Below the pieces are notes generated by a model. That model saw only the letters and a list, made by a program, of their open reading frames with translations. It was not told where the DNA came from and did no database searches. A DNA stretch of 64,000 bases from JBBEAM01 sp040882845 (lineage in GTDB: Bacteria > Pseudomonadota > Alphaproteobacteria > Kiloniellales > DSM-21159), in contig JBBEAM010000007.1 of assembly GCA_040882845.1 (NCBI GenBank), positions 1,116,001 to 1,180,000 of the forward strand, given 5' to 3'. This document shows, piece by piece, positions 17,660-28,505 of this stretch. The position numbers and the translations under genes are program-made. Every line of letters begins with the position of its first letter. The first letter of the stretch is position 1.

Positions 17660-18645
17660 CCCGCAGCCCCCAATCCCCGGTGGTCTTCGCGGTCTAAGGG
17701 TCGTAGTGCAGAGTTTTCCTTATGGCGCGGCAGGTCCGCCTGCCCGCTCCGCCAGCGATACCCCCTGCCCGGCAGGTTTTCGATGGCATCGAAGGACTCG
17801 CTCTGAGCAGCGAACTTCGCGCGTATGCGGCGGATCAGGGAACGCACATTGGTGCGATAGCCGTCGGGCCCATCGCCGGCCTCGAAACCGGCGCCGTGCA
17901 CCATGTCGTAGATTTCCCTGTAGCTGGCGCCGGGTTCGCCCGATCTGACGAGCAGCCGCAGGATGCGGAACTCCGTCACGGTCAAGGGAACCTCTTCACC
18001 CTGCCATAGGGCGCGATGGCTTTGCAGCCGCAGACGAAGCGGACCGCAGTCGAGGGTTTCCTCCCCCTCCTCGGTCTCCTCCGCAACGCCGCGCGCGCCT
18101 TCGACCAACAAGCTGAGACGCTTGGTGACGATTGCCGAGGACCGCCGGCGATCGAAGACATCGGCTGCGCCGGCGGCCAGCAGAGCCTCCTCGACATTTT
18201 GGTCCGGCTGCGCGGAGACGATGGCGAGCTGCAGGCCAGGCCGCAGGGCCCGCAAGCTTGCCAAGAGGGAGCTCCCATCGCCTTGGAAGGCCTCCGCGCT
18301 GATCAAGGCGGCCTCGGCGCCGGCCTCGGTCAGCGCTTCGATGCAATAGGCATCGGCCTGTGGCAGCTCCAGCACCTCGAAGCCCTTCAGCCGGAGGCAA
18401 CTTGCCATCGCCCTACGGTAGGTCTTGTCGGGATCGATGACGGCCACGCAGCTGCCATGCGCCGACTTGCGATCCGCCAGGGAGAACCTAATCTTCGCGG
18501 CGCAGCTTGCAGGCCGGACCTGCGGCCGGGGCGTTGGGATGGACCCGTGCCTGGTTTCACGTGTCTCGGCTGCCGTGGCAATACGCGACACGGTCGAAGC
18601 CGTGCGGCGCTGAGGGCCAGTGGTCAGGTGTTCTGTGGCGCTCAT
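17656..18645 (-). CDS. OmpR/ChvI-like response regulator with a degenerate receiver domain
   Basis: 329 residues from the ATG at 18645, which follows an AGGAAGGG ribosome site at 18651-18658. After an ~80-residue disordered, Arg/Thr-rich N-terminus comes a receiver fold (CVAVIDPDKTYRRAMASCL). The phospho-acceptor strand reads AALISAEAF where the intact paralogue at 20719 has LLLLDWKMP, so the Asp is replaced by Ser. The conserved Lys (DKSRS in the paralogue) is Arg (DRRRS). The C-terminal winged helix is complete (TVTEFRILRLLVRSG, SYREIYDMVHGAGF, RTNVRSLIRRIRAKF, PGRGYRW). It should bind DNA without classical phosphorylation. It is co-transcribed with manC and galE and probably controls this locus. 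Confidence 0.85.
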   Translation of the reverse strand: MSATEHLTTGPQRRTASTVSRIATAAETRETRHGSIPTPRPQVRPASCAAKIRFSLADRKSAHGSCVAVIDPDKTYRRAMASCLRLKGFEVLELPQADAYCIEALTEAGAEAALISAEAFQGDGSSLLASLRALRPGLQLAIVSAQPDQNVEEALLAAGAADVFDRRRSSAIVTKRLSLLVEGARGVAEETEEGEETLDCGPLRLRLQSHRALWQGEEVPLTVTEFRILRLLVRSGEPGASYREIYDMVHGAGFEAGDGPDGYRTNVRSLIRRIRAKFAAQSESFDAIENLPGRGYRWRSGQADLPRHKENSALRPLDREDHRGLGAAG

Positions 18646-18804
18646 GCTAACCCTTCCTGATGTATCTGTTGTCACCCACGTTCGAAGACGGCCGCCGGCC
18701 CCCGACGGCACCGTCTCGTACTCAATGCGCCCCTGTGGGCATTCCGCCAGGACTCCTCGCCTTGAGCGGCCTGCACATCGGCGCGCATTAGAGAGACTCC
18801 CGCA

Positions 18805-18827
18805 GCGAAGAAAAATTCCCTCTTCGC
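18805..18827. repeat. Inverted repeat, possible operator
   Basis: GCGAAGA (18805-18811) and TCTTCGC (18821-18827) form perfect 7-bp arms around AAAATTCCC. They lie about 160 bp upstream of the degenerate response regulator. The arms could be an operator for that protein or its paralogue. A weak hairpin terminator is the alternative, but no T-run follows on either strand. Confidence 0.35.
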
Positions 18828-18904
18828 CGGGGCTATTCTGTGATGAAGCGATAACCAGGCTGTGATCGCGCTACAGGCAGGTTTCCCGAAGCCTGGCGAC
18901 AGGG

Positions 18905-18926
18905 GTCCCCGCCGCGGGCTGGGGAC
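18905..18926 (-). terminator. GC-rich hairpin after the barrel-protein gene
   Basis: GTCCCC and GGGGAC arms around a 10-base GC-rich loop begin 26 bases after the TAG stop of the leftward outer-membrane gene. No U-tract follows, so it may be a transcript-end stabiliser rather than a true intrinsic terminator. Confidence 0.3.
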
Positions 18927-18951
18927 ACGGCGACGGCAGGCTGCCTTTTGC

Positions 18952-20271
18952 CTAGAACTGAGCGGTCAGGCCGAGGAACAGAGTCTGGGTATCGTAATCT
19001 GCGCTCGAGACGCTCGAGTTCCGCGTCGCGAAGGAGTATCCCGCCCGCAGCTCGAAGTTCCGGTCGATCAGGTAGCGCAGGCTCAGTCCCGCATCCGCGG
19101 TATCGTCTTCGCGGGATATGCCGTTGTAGTTCAGGCGGGCATAGCGGGCATCGCCGGACAGGATGAGGTTGCGCAGCAGCTCGTGATCGACCTGAGCCTT
19201 GAGCATGGTCTGCAGGCCGCCGGAGGCGCCGGAAAGCGTCGTCTCCTCGACCGTCCGCTCGGCACCGAGAGTCACCGTGGTCAGACGGGTCGGATTCCAG
19301 ATCAGGTTTCCGCCGAAGCTGAGGCCGGAGATGGTGTCTAGGGATGCGGAATCGTAGCGCTGCTCGAGATAACCGACATAGACCTCTCCATAGGTGACGC
19401 CGCCGAGGTCGAAAGCCGTACCGGCCACGGCTTCCCAGCCCCAGGAGTCCCGCTTGGTCCCGAAGTCGTCGCTGCTCTGGCGGTAACTGCGGTCATTGAC
19501 CGAAGTCCGCACGAAGGGCTCGATGTTGGGAGAAACCTCGTAGCCCAAGCGCAGCGAACCTTCACTCACCGTGCGATCGCGGTCGTCCGAGTTGAAGGTT
19601 CCGCCCCCACTCGCGGGCACGTCATTGTAGCGATAGACATCGACCTCGCCGCCAAGGCGTGTGGATAGCCGGTTAAATCGCTTGGTCAGCGCTGCATCTC
19701 CGCTATAGCGATGGTATGTGACCGGCTCGGCGGCGCCGGTCTGATCCGGCGAGGAGCGCGGTTCGTGCAGCCGTGCAGCGGAAACTCCGCCGGCAAAATT
19801 GAGGTCGCGCTCGATATCCAGGCGACCGTCGATCCCGGTCCGCCAATCGACATAACTCTCGTCTTCGTTGATCAGGTAGCGTCCATAGTCGGCATCGGCG
19901 TAGAAAGTCAGGCTGTGGACGTTCCAGTTCGACTGCATCCGCAGCGAGGGCGAGATGACAGTGATGAAATCCTCTTCCTTGTCGGATGGCGTATAGAAAA
20001 TATTGTCGCGGAAAACCTCGGTGACGGTCACTTCCGGATAAACGAAGAACCCGCCGGCGCGCAGCCCGATCGGATCGTATTCGGGCCGTGCCCGTTCATT
20101 CACCGTCTCTCCGCTTCCCGGGTCCTGTCGGCTGCGGCTGTCGTTGTCCTGAGGCGTGCGCGGAGGCGATTGGGACAGCGCCTCCTGCGCCAAAGTAAAA
20201 ATGGTCGCCGCGCAGAACACAGCAACCGCCGCAGGGCGCAGGCCTCTGATCCGAGCTCGACTATGGCGCAT
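18952..20271 (-). CDS. Outer-membrane beta-barrel protein of exopolysaccharide loci
   Basis: 439 residues. The ATG at 20271 follows GGAGGG and begins a signal peptide (basic RHSRARIRG, hydrophobic core, cleavage near ALSQS). The mature protein has a short acidic, disordered part, then alternating short amphipathic strands separated by D/N/G/R turns. It ends in LFLGLTAQF, the terminal-Phe strand recognised by the Bam complex. This is the pattern of the ~16-18-strand barrel proteins found beside Wza/Wzc in alphaproteobacterial exopolysaccharide clusters, where they are thought to act in secretion. No catalytic motif is seen. A 33-codon upstream extension lacks any conserved sequence and was rejected. 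Confidence 0.8.
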   Translation of the reverse strand: MRHSRARIRGLRPAAVAVFCAATIFTLAQEALSQSPPRTPQDNDSRSRQDPGSGETVNERARPEYDPIGLRAGGFFVYPEVTVTEVFRDNIFYTPSDKEEDFITVISPSLRMQSNWNVHSLTFYADADYGRYLINEDESYVDWRTGIDGRLDIERDLNFAGGVSAARLHEPRSSPDQTGAAEPVTYHRYSGDAALTKRFNRLSTRLGGEVDVYRYNDVPASGGGTFNSDDRDRTVSEGSLRLGYEVSPNIEPFVRTSVNDRSYRQSSDDFGTKRDSWGWEAVAGTAFDLGGVTYGEVYVGYLEQRYDSASLDTISGLSFGGNLIWNPTRLTTVTLGAERTVEETTLSGASGGLQTMLKAQVDHELLRNLILSGDARYARLNYNGISREDDTADAGLSLRYLIDRNFELRAGYSFATRNSSVSSADYDTQTLFLGLTAQF

Positions 20272-20718
20272 GGGTCCCTCCGTCCCCTGTGCCTCCACCC
20301 GGAGGCCAACGACTTGTGAGACGCTCGCTCTGTCTACGAGTTCCCGCAGCTGAGCATAAAGTCCCGACATACTGCGAGAGCCAAGCGCTCAGTATCGCCC
20401 CTGTCATCGAAAAGTTTCAATCACCAACGGCCAGGTCATCTCAAACCCCAAAACCTTGAGTCTTGCCGTCCAACAGCCAGCCGCGAAGCAAAGTTGCAGG
20501 AGACTAAGCGCCGAGAATCGATTTCTCTGTGTCATTTTCGGGAACTCTCGGCTGTGCCGCACGTCTTACTTACAGACGCGAGAGCTTTGAGCGAGGGATA
20601 GCGCCGAAGCATTCCGGCCAGTTGACCGGCCGCGGAGCAATTGGGACACGCAGAGAAAGACGCGCTTGTCTGGAAGCTTCCGGACGCAACGCCGCATTCT
20701 GCGAAGCTGGAGAACGTC
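20272..20718. promoter_or_regulatory. 447-bp divergent intergenic region (barrel gene / intact response regulator)
   Basis: No coding frame with a convincing start is present. It should hold the leftward promoter of the outer-membrane barrel gene and the rightward promoter of the response regulator. A dyad, ATACTG/CAGTAT, lies at 20369-20395. The central part (about 20401-20560) is less GC-rich than the flanking genes, as expected for a promoter. A ribosome site GGAG precedes the ATG at 20719. No clear sigma-70 pair could be fixed by eye. Confidence 0.5.
20369..20395. repeat. Inverted repeat ATACTG-N15-CAGTAT
   Basis: Perfect 6-bp arms at 20369-20374 and 20390-20395, about 100 bp upstream of the barrel gene and 320 bp upstream of the response regulator. 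A plausible regulator site within a divergent promoter region; evidence is limited to symmetry and position. Confidence 0.3.
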
Positions 20719-21483
20719 ATGCAGGCAGCCGAACTTGCTGAACCCTTGCCGATCGGCGGCAAGCGCCACCTCATGGTGGTGGACGACGATGATCTTTTCA
20801 GGGAATCCATCGCACAGAATCTGCGCGATTCCGGATACAGCGTGGAGGTCTTCGCCGATGGCCTCTCCTTCCTTTCCCGCCTCGCCGACCACCCGCAGGT
20901 CGATCTTCTGCTGCTGGATTGGAAAATGCCGCGGATGAATGGAATCGAGGTCCTGTCGCATGTCCGCAAGGTGGCGCCGAACTTGCCGGTGATTTTCCTG
21001 ACCGTACTCAACGATCTGATCTACGAGGAAGCCGCGCTGCTCGGCGGCGCGGTCGATTTCGTCGACAAGTCGCGCAGCTTCTCGATCATCCTGCGGCGCA
21101 TCGAGTTGATCCCCGGCAATCGCGGCGAAGAGGCGACCGGCGGCAAGGAAGAGGAAAGCGGCCAAATCGAGCGTGGCAAGCTACGTCTGGACCTCGAATC
21201 CCACCGCGCCTATTGGGACGGACAGCAGATCGACCTGACACTCTCGGAGTTCGGCATCGTCCAGGTTCTCGCCAAGCAGGCCGGAACCGACGTCCCTTAT
21301 CGCGAAATCTACGACATCGTGCGCGGCCCCGGCTTCATCGCCGGCCTCGGCGAGGACGGCTATCGCGCCAATGTCCGCTCCTCGATCAAGCGTATTCGCC
21401 AGAAGTTCCGCAATTTCGACGACGATTTCGACTGCATCGAGAACTACCCCGGCTTCGGCTACCGCTGGAACGACAAGAGCTAG
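20719..21483 (+). CDS. OmpR/ChvI-like response regulator, intact receiver
   Basis: 254 residues. The start at 20719 has GGAG seven bases upstream. The receiver domain is complete: acidic pocket LMVVDDDDLFRES, phospho-Asp in LLLLDWKMPRMNG, Thr in VIFLTVLND and Lys in FVDKSRS. The C-terminal winged helix contains TLSEFGIVQVLAKQ, PYREIYDIVRGPGF, RANVRSSIKRIRQKF and YPGFGYRW. It is nearly identical in layout to the degenerate regulator at 17656-18645, so they look like an old duplication that may share DNA sites. No histidine kinase lies nearby, making it an orphan here. The likely role is control of exopolysaccharide or cell-envelope genes. Confidence 0.88.
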   Translation: MQAAELAEPLPIGGKRHLMVVDDDDLFRESIAQNLRDSGYSVEVFADGLSFLSRLADHPQVDLLLLDWKMPRMNGIEVLSHVRKVAPNLPVIFLTVLNDLIYEEAALLGGAVDFVDKSRSFSIILRRIELIPGNRGEEATGGKEEESGQIERGKLRLDLESHRAYWDGQQIDLTLSEFGIVQVLAKQAGTDVPYREIYDIVRGPGFIAGLGEDGYRANVRSSIKRIRQKFRNFDDDFDCIENYPGFGYRWNDKS

Positions 21484-21583
21484 CTGGCGGAAGACCGCCC
21501 CAGGCCGGACAGCCGTCTCGTGAACCTTTTCCCTTCTCGCGGGTTTTCCTAGCAGCGCGAGCACAGGAAGGGAATTCACCGGC

Positions 21584-22192
21584 ATGCTGCAGTGGTTGAG
21601 CCAACATAGCGACAGTCTGTCCCTGTTCGCCGACTTGGCGATCGTGGCGGTTTGGCTAACCTATCTGCAGATCTTTCTCATGGCGCATCTGCGCCAGCGT
21701 CGGTCCAGCATCCTCATCAACCGGGGCGCAGGGAGGACCATCGACGCCCATTGCCTGATCAGCAACATGAGCGCCGAGCCGATCTACGTTCAGAACGTGA
21801 TTGCGGCCTTGAAAACCGACGGAGAGAAGTGGACCGCGGCGGTCACCGATCTTTCCGAGCTCGAACAAGATCGGACGGAGAAGATATCGGATGCCACAAG
21901 CCAAGGCCCCTTGGGTGCCGGCGAATTGATGGATGTGGGCAGTTTCTCCCGCCTTGCCAAGCGGGCGGGACAAGCAAAGAACATTACTGTCGAGAATCTC
22001 TCGGAAGACTATCAAGCGATGGAATTGACCGTGGTTGCCGCCTACGGCTCCGACAAGCACTCCGTTGCCGCCAGTCGCGAGTTCGAAATCGGAGATGACG
22101 GCGCGCTGATCCCGACAACCGTCACGACCACGCAAATCCGTTCCCTGCGCAAGCGCCGGCAGATCGACCGCTATCTCCGAGATTTCCTCTAG
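21584..22192 (+). CDS. Small single-pass membrane protein of unknown function
   Basis: 202 residues; I do not recognise the family. An N-terminal membrane helix (LFADLAIVAVWLTYLQIFLMAHL) is followed by a basic stop-transfer segment RQRRSS and a soluble domain of about 160 residues. The domain starts SILINRGAGRTIDAHCLISNMSAEPIYVQ, which resembles an immunoglobulin-like or cytoplasmic beta-sandwich. It ends with a basic helix (IRSLRKRRQIDRYLRDF). A GGAAGGG ribosome site lies upstream. It is 100 bp after the response regulator on the same strand and converges on pobA with an eight-base gap. A link to the regulator or the envelope is possible, but nothing in the sequence proves it. Confidence 0.65.
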   Translation: MLQWLSQHSDSLSLFADLAIVAVWLTYLQIFLMAHLRQRRSSILINRGAGRTIDAHCLISNMSAEPIYVQNVIAALKTDGEKWTAAVTDLSELEQDRTEKISDATSQGPLGAGELMDVGSFSRLAKRAGQAKNITVENLSEDYQAMELTVVAAYGSDKHSVAASREFEIGDDGALIPTTVTTTQIRSLRKRRQIDRYLRDFL

Positions 22193-22200
22193 GCCGCGCT

Positions 22201-24713
<2,513 letters not shown>

Positions 24714-24723
24714 TGCGCGTCCA

Positions 24724-25275
24724 TCATGGGCCGAGCTTTTGGCTGTCTACGGCATCGAAGGATTCCCGGATGGGATCGCCACGCAGCTCGCGCAGACTGC
24801 GCCAGACCGTATAGACAGCGACCGCAACGAAGAGCAGGGCGCCCAGGCAGGCCGCCGCATAGCCGATCCAGGAGGGAATGCCGAGAATGTAGGTGGTTTC
24901 GCCGGTGCCGCGCTTGTCGAGCATCCCCAGCCAGAGCCGCCAGGCAATGACCCCCGCCGCCCCGCTGAGCAGCAGATTCGAGATCAGCTCGGCGCAGCGA
25001 TTGGGCCCCGCGCCGAGCGGACGCAGAAAAAGATCGACGGTGACATGTCCGCGCCGCAACTGACACCAGGGCAGAAAGCAGAAAACCGCGAAGGCCGCAC
25101 CCAGCTCGATCAGCTCATAGGCCCCCGGCACCGGTCCCAGACCAAGCCAGATCAAGCCGCGCCCGGAGATGCTGACCACGGTCAGCAGGGTCATGGCGAT
25201 CAGCGCCAGCCCGCCGGCGATGGCCAGCGCGAAGGCGGCCCCATAGATCGCCCGCTGGATCAGCCGTTCCGTCAT
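24724..25275 (-). CDS. TRAP transporter small permease (DctQ-type)
   Basis: 183 residues with four membrane helices, the typical DctQ layout: helix 1 IYGAAFALAIAGGLALIAMTLL, helix 2 near AFAVFCFLPWCQLRRGHV, helix 3 LISNLLLSGAAGVIAWRLW and helix 4 IGYAAACLGALLFVAVAVYTVW. The W-C-Q-L-R-x-G-H-V-x-V-D motif after helix 2 is the family signature. I chose the ATG at 25275 over a TTG two codons upstream. It pairs with the large permease next to it. The C-terminal tail is longer than usual and polar. Confidence 0.88.
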   Translation of the reverse strand: MTERLIQRAIYGAAFALAIAGGLALIAMTLLTVVSISGRGLIWLGLGPVPGAYELIELGAAFAVFCFLPWCQLRRGHVTVDLFLRPLGAGPNRCAELISNLLLSGAAGVIAWRLWLGMLDKRGTGETTYILGIPSWIGYAAACLGALLFVAVAVYTVWRSLRELRGDPIRESFDAVDSQKLGP

Positions 25276-25341
25276 CGTCAACCGCCGCCGATCCGCGGCG
25301 CAGGGCGGAGCAGCAGAGGCTGCCCCGCCGGCTACGCCGAC

Positions 25342-26376
25342 CTAGTTGCTGTACGTCTCGATCAGGCTGCGCGCCTCCTCGACTAGCGCCGCTCCGTCGA
25401 GACCCTTGTCGTTCATCTCGGCGATCCAGGCTTCGACGCTCGGCTCGGCCGCTTCCTTCCAGCGCGCGGTCTCCTCGGCGTCGAGCGTGACGATCTCGTT
25501 ATCCGTCGCCTGTGCCTTCTCCAGCCCGACCTTGTCGCCCGCATCCATGGCCGCGCCGAACAGCGCCGCCGCCTCGATGCCCGAGTTGTCGTCGATCACC
25601 TGCTTCAGATCGTCGGGCAGGTTCTCGTAGCTGTCCTTGTTCATCACCATGACGAAGGTCGCGGCGTAGAGCCCGCGGTCGCCGGAGAACCCGGTGTGGG
25701 TATCGACCAGCTCCGGAACCTTCAACGGCACCGTGACCTCCCAGGGGATCACCGCGCCGTCGATCACGCCCTTGGACAGCGATTCGGGGACCGCGGGCAC
25801 CGGCATGCCGACCGCCGAGGCGCCGAGGCGCTCCAGCATGCCGGTGATCACCCGGGTCGGACCGCGCAGCTTCAGGCCCTCCATATCCTCGAGCGAACGC
25901 ACACCTTCGCCGCGCACATGCAGCAGGCCGGGGCCATGGGTATGGGCGACCAGAAGCTTCACATCATCGAACTCGTCGAGGGCGTTCTTCTGCACGAAAT
26001 CGTAGAAGGCCTTGGAGGTCGCCTCGGCCGTGGTCACCATGAAGGGCAGCTCGAAGGCCTCGATCTTGTTGAAGCGGCCAGGGGTATAGCCGGGCAGCGT
26101 CCAGACGATATCGACCACGCCGTCGCGCGCCTGGTCGTAAAGACTCGGCGGGGCGCCGCCGAGCTGCATGGCCGGATAGTGCTCGATCTTGATTCTTCCG
26201 CCGGACTCGCTCTCGACCTTCTCGATCCAGGGCGTGATCGCCTGGGCCGGAATGGTCGCCTGCGGCGGCAGGAACTGATGCAGCCGCAGGGTGACGTCCT
26301 GCGCCTGCGCCGCGACGGCAAGCCCCAGCGTGATGGCGAGCGCGGCCAAGCCGCAGCAGAGTTTACGGATGCCCAT
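25342..26376 (-). CDS. TRAP transporter solute-binding protein (DctP-type)
   Basis: 344 residues. A clear Sec signal peptide (IRKLCCGLAALAITLGLAVAAQAQ) precedes a two-lobe periplasmic binding protein. The family pattern is visible: VTLRLHQFLPPQATIPAQAI, GVVDIVWTLPGYTPGRF, MEGLKLRGPTRVITGMLERLGA with the Arg that salt-bridges carboxylate ligands, VPAVPESLSKGVIDGAVIPWEV, and NLPDDLKQVIDDNSG. As the first gene of the operon with pobA it probably delivers 4-hydroxybenzoate or a related aromatic carboxylate. It is transcribed away from pcaD across a 200-bp shared control region. Confidence 0.92.
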   Translation of the reverse strand: MGIRKLCCGLAALAITLGLAVAAQAQDVTLRLHQFLPPQATIPAQAITPWIEKVESESGGRIKIEHYPAMQLGGAPPSLYDQARDGVVDIVWTLPGYTPGRFNKIEAFELPFMVTTAEATSKAFYDFVQKNALDEFDDVKLLVAHTHGPGLLHVRGEGVRSLEDMEGLKLRGPTRVITGMLERLGASAVGMPVPAVPESLSKGVIDGAVIPWEVTVPLKVPELVDTHTGFSGDRGLYAATFVMVMNKDSYENLPDDLKQVIDDNSGIEAAALFGAAMDAGDKVGLEKAQATDNEIVTLDAEETARWKEAAEPSVEAWIAEMNDKGLDGAALVEEARSLIETYSN

Positions 26377-26576
26377 GGCGTAGTTCCTCCCAAGCCTATC
26401 CGGCAGGTTTCATCTTCGTCTTCGTTAATGCCAGCCTGCCTCATACGAGAGAAAATGAAAAATGAGGAATTCCGGGACTTGCAGGTCCCTGGCGTTCTGC
26501 GGATCGGCAGCATTTTACACGCCTTAGCCAATAGCGCAGAGTGACGGAAAGGGCGAAGCTCGGGAGGGAATCGGCG
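26377..26576. promoter_or_regulatory. Divergent control region between the TRAP-pobA and pca operons
   Basis: 200 bp, more A/T-rich than the flanking genes in its middle part. It must hold the promoters of both operons. Two dyads are visible: CTCAT/ATGAG at 26440-26466, flanking an A-rich tract, and GGGAC/GTCCC at 26474-26488. These are candidate sites for a pathway regulator, although no pcaQ, pcaR or pobR gene is adjacent. The ribosome site GGGAGGGAA precedes the pcaD ATG at 26577. Confidence 0.5.
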
Positions 26577-27374
26577 ATGCCCGCCGCGCGCGTCAACGGC
26601 CACGTGATTCACTACCGTCTCGAAGGACGGGAACAGCAGGGAGGGCCAACCCTGGCGTTCTCCAATTCCCTCGGCACCGACCTGCGGGTCTGGGACCCGC
26701 TGCTGCCGCATCTGCCTTCGGACTGGCGCCTGCTGCGCTACGATACCGCCGGTCACGGTCTCAGCGAGCATCCCGGCGCCTACAGTATTCAGGATCACGC
26801 CGCCGACCTCGCGGGCCTGCTCGCAGAGCTGGAAATCGATGCGGCCGTGATCGTCGGCCTTTCCATCGGCGGCCAGATCGCCCAGGCCCTCGCGGCCGCG
26901 CAGCCCCGTCGAATCGAGGGATTGGTGCTCTGCGATACCGCGCCCCGGATCGGCGAAGCGGCGATGTGGAAACACCGCATCGACGGCGTCCGGGAAACCG
27001 GCCTCGCGGCGATGAGCGAGGCGGTCTTGGAACGCTGGTTCACACAAAAATTCCGCGAGGAACGCCCCGATGAGCTGGCGCTCTGGCGGGCCATGCTGGT
27101 GCGTACGCCAGCCGAGTCTTATACCGCGCTCTGCGCCGCCCTGCGCGATGCCGACTTGAGCGCCTCCACCGCCAGGATCGCCAAGCCGACGCTCTGCCTC
27201 GTCGGCGACGAGGATGGCTCGACCCCGCCGGCTCTGGTGCGGGCCATGGCCGAGACCATCGCCGGCGCCCGTTTCGAGATCATCTCCGGCGCCGGACACC
27301 TGCCCTGCGTCGAGGCGCCGGAACAGCTCGCATCGCTGATCGTCGATTTTATGAAGGAGGCGCAGCTTGCCTGA
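26577..27374 (+). CDS. pcaD: 3-oxoadipate enol-lactonase
   Basis: 265 residues, alpha/beta hydrolase. It hydrolyses 3-oxoadipate enol-lactone to beta-ketoadipate. Seen here: SNSLGTDLRVWDPLLPHL (oxyanion strand), the nucleophile elbow VGLSIGGQIAQAL (Ser near residue 100), the acid in LCLVGDEDGSTPPAL, and the catalytic His in SGAGHLPCVEAPEQ. The ATG at 26577 follows GGGAGGGAA; a GTG 12 codons upstream gives only a non-conserved leader. It is first in pcaD-C-H-G-B-BKACE and overlaps pcaC by eight bases. Confidence 0.93.
   Translation: MPAARVNGHVIHYRLEGREQQGGPTLAFSNSLGTDLRVWDPLLPHLPSDWRLLRYDTAGHGLSEHPGAYSIQDHAADLAGLLAELEIDAAVIVGLSIGGQIAQALAAAQPRRIEGLVLCDTAPRIGEAAMWKHRIDGVRETGLAAMSEAVLERWFTQKFREERPDELALWRAMLVRTPAESYTALCAALRDADLSASTARIAKPTLCLVGDEDGSTPPALVRAMAETIAGARFEIISGAGHLPCVEAPEQLASLIVDFMKEAQLA
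27354..27360 (+). promoter_or_regulatory. Ribosome site that fixes the TTG start of pcaC
   Basis: AAGGAGG lies six bases before TTG at 27367, inside the end of pcaD. No ATG with a comparable site exists before the conserved pcaC N-terminus, so TTG is the best start. Confidence 0.75.
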
Positions 27375-27771
27375 CAGCGACGCAGAGGACCGCTACGCGC
27401 GCGGCATGGAAACCCGCCGCGCCGTGCTCGGCGACCGCCATGTCGACCGGGCCGAAGCCAGGAAGACCGACTTCGACGCCGACTTCCAGCGTTTCATCAC
27501 CGAAGGCGCCTGGGGGTCGGTCTGGTCCCGGCCCGGCTTGACGAAACGGGAGCGGAGCATGATCACCGTGGCCCTGCTTGCGGCGCTGGGCCACGAAGAG
27601 GAACTCGCCCTGCACACCCGTGCCAGCCTCAACACCGGCGCCAGCAGGGATGACCTCAAGGAGGCCTTGCTCCACGTTGCCGTCTATGCGGGGGTGCCAG
27701 CGGCCAATACCGCCTATAGAATCGTCAAGCAGGCGCTGGAGGAGGCCGAACTGGAGAGCAAGGCAGAATGA
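27367..27771 (+). CDS. pcaC: 4-carboxymuconolactone decarboxylase
   Basis: 134 residues, the normal length. It decarboxylates 4-carboxymuconolactone to 3-oxoadipate enol-lactone. The start [25 protein letters not shown] is typical of PcaC. It is followed by [19 protein letters not shown], the core [33 protein letters not shown] with the family's catalytic E and H, and [19 protein letters not shown] C-terminal sequence. Translation begins at TTG with a perfect Shine-Dalgarno. It overlaps pcaD by eight bases and pcaH by four. This is a stand-alone PcaC, not a PcaD-PcaC fusion. Confidence 0.93.
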   Translation: MPDSDAEDRYARGMETRRAVLGDRHVDRAEARKTDFDADFQRFITEGAWGSVWSRPGLTKRERSMITVALLAALGHEEELALHTRASLNTGASRDDLKEALLHVAVYAGVPAANTAYRIVKQALEEAELESKAE

Positions 27772-28505
27772 GGAATTCCATACCCGAGCAAGGCGGGCTT
27801 TTCCCCCGCGACCGCGACTGGCATCCGCCGGCCCGTGCGCCGGGCTACAAGTCGAGCGTCCTGCGGTCCCCGAGCAAGCCCTTGGTCGCCTTCGATTCCA
27901 CGCTTTCGGAGCTGACCGGGCCGGTGTTCGGCCAGGACAGCCTCGGTCCCCTGGACAACGACCTGCTGCGCAACTACGCCAAGGACGGCGAGCCGATCGG
28001 GCCGCGCATCCTGGTCCAGGGAAAGCTTCAGGACGAGGATGGCCATCCGCTGCGCGGCGCCCTGGTTGAGATCTGGCAGGCCAACGCCGGCGGCCGCTAT
28101 CGCCACGCCAACGAGAAGTACATCGCCGCGCTCGACCCCAACTTCGGCGGCTGCGGCCGGACCCTGACCGACGACGAGGGCCGCTATGTCTTCCGAACCG
28201 TGATGCCAGGCCCCTACCCCTGGCCGAACGGACCCAACGACTGGCGCCCGGCGCATATCCACTTCTCGCTCTTCGGCCCCGCTTTCGGTCAACGCCTGAT
28301 CACCCAGATGTATTTCGAGGGCGATCCGCACATTCCGCTCTGCCCGATCGTCAAAACCATTGCCGATCCCGAGGCGATCGCGCGCTTGGTGGCGCCGCTG
28401 GACATGAACGCCACCCAGCCGATGGACTGCCGGGCCTATCGCTTCGACATGGTGCTGCGCGGCCAGCGGCAAACGCCCTTCGAGAACCGCACGGAGGGGC
28501 TCTAG
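27768..28505 (+). CDS. pcaH: Protocatechuate 3,4-dioxygenase beta subunit
   Basis: 245 residues. The iron(III) subunit of the intradiol dioxygenase that opens protocatechuate to 3-carboxy-cis,cis-muconate. The family signature is present: [30 protein letters not shown], the N-F-G-G-C-G-R-x-x-T-D turn, [16 protein letters not shown] with an iron-ligand Tyr, and [14 protein letters not shown] with the two ligand His. YRFDMVLRG is near the C-terminus. It overlaps pcaC (ATGA) and shares one base with pcaG. The N-terminal extension before the beta-sandwich ([19 protein letters not shown]) is normal for PcaH. Confidence 0.95.
   Translation: MRNSIPEQGGLFPRDRDWHPPARAPGYKSSVLRSPSKPLVAFDSTLSELTGPVFGQDSLGPLDNDLLRNYAKDGEPIGPRILVQGKLQDEDGHPLRGALVEIWQANAGGRYRHANEKYIAALDPNFGGCGRTLTDDEGRYVFRTVMPGPYPWPNGPNDWRPAHIHFSLFGPAFGQRLITQMYFEGDPHIPLCPIVKTIADPEAIARLVAPLDMNATQPMDCRAYRFDMVLRGQRQTPFENRTEGL

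Larger units (their letters stand above)
18646..18951. promoter_or_regulatory. 306-bp region between the outer-membrane barrel gene and the degenerate regulator
   Basis: No gene seen. It must contain the promoter of the leftward regulator-manC-galE operon and the 3' end of the barrel-protein gene. Two dyads are visible: GCGAAGA/TCTTCGC at 18805-18827 (7-bp arms, 9-base spacer, local A/T-rich core) and GTCCCC/GGGGAC at 18905-18926. I found no convincing -35/-10 pair. Confidence 0.45.
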
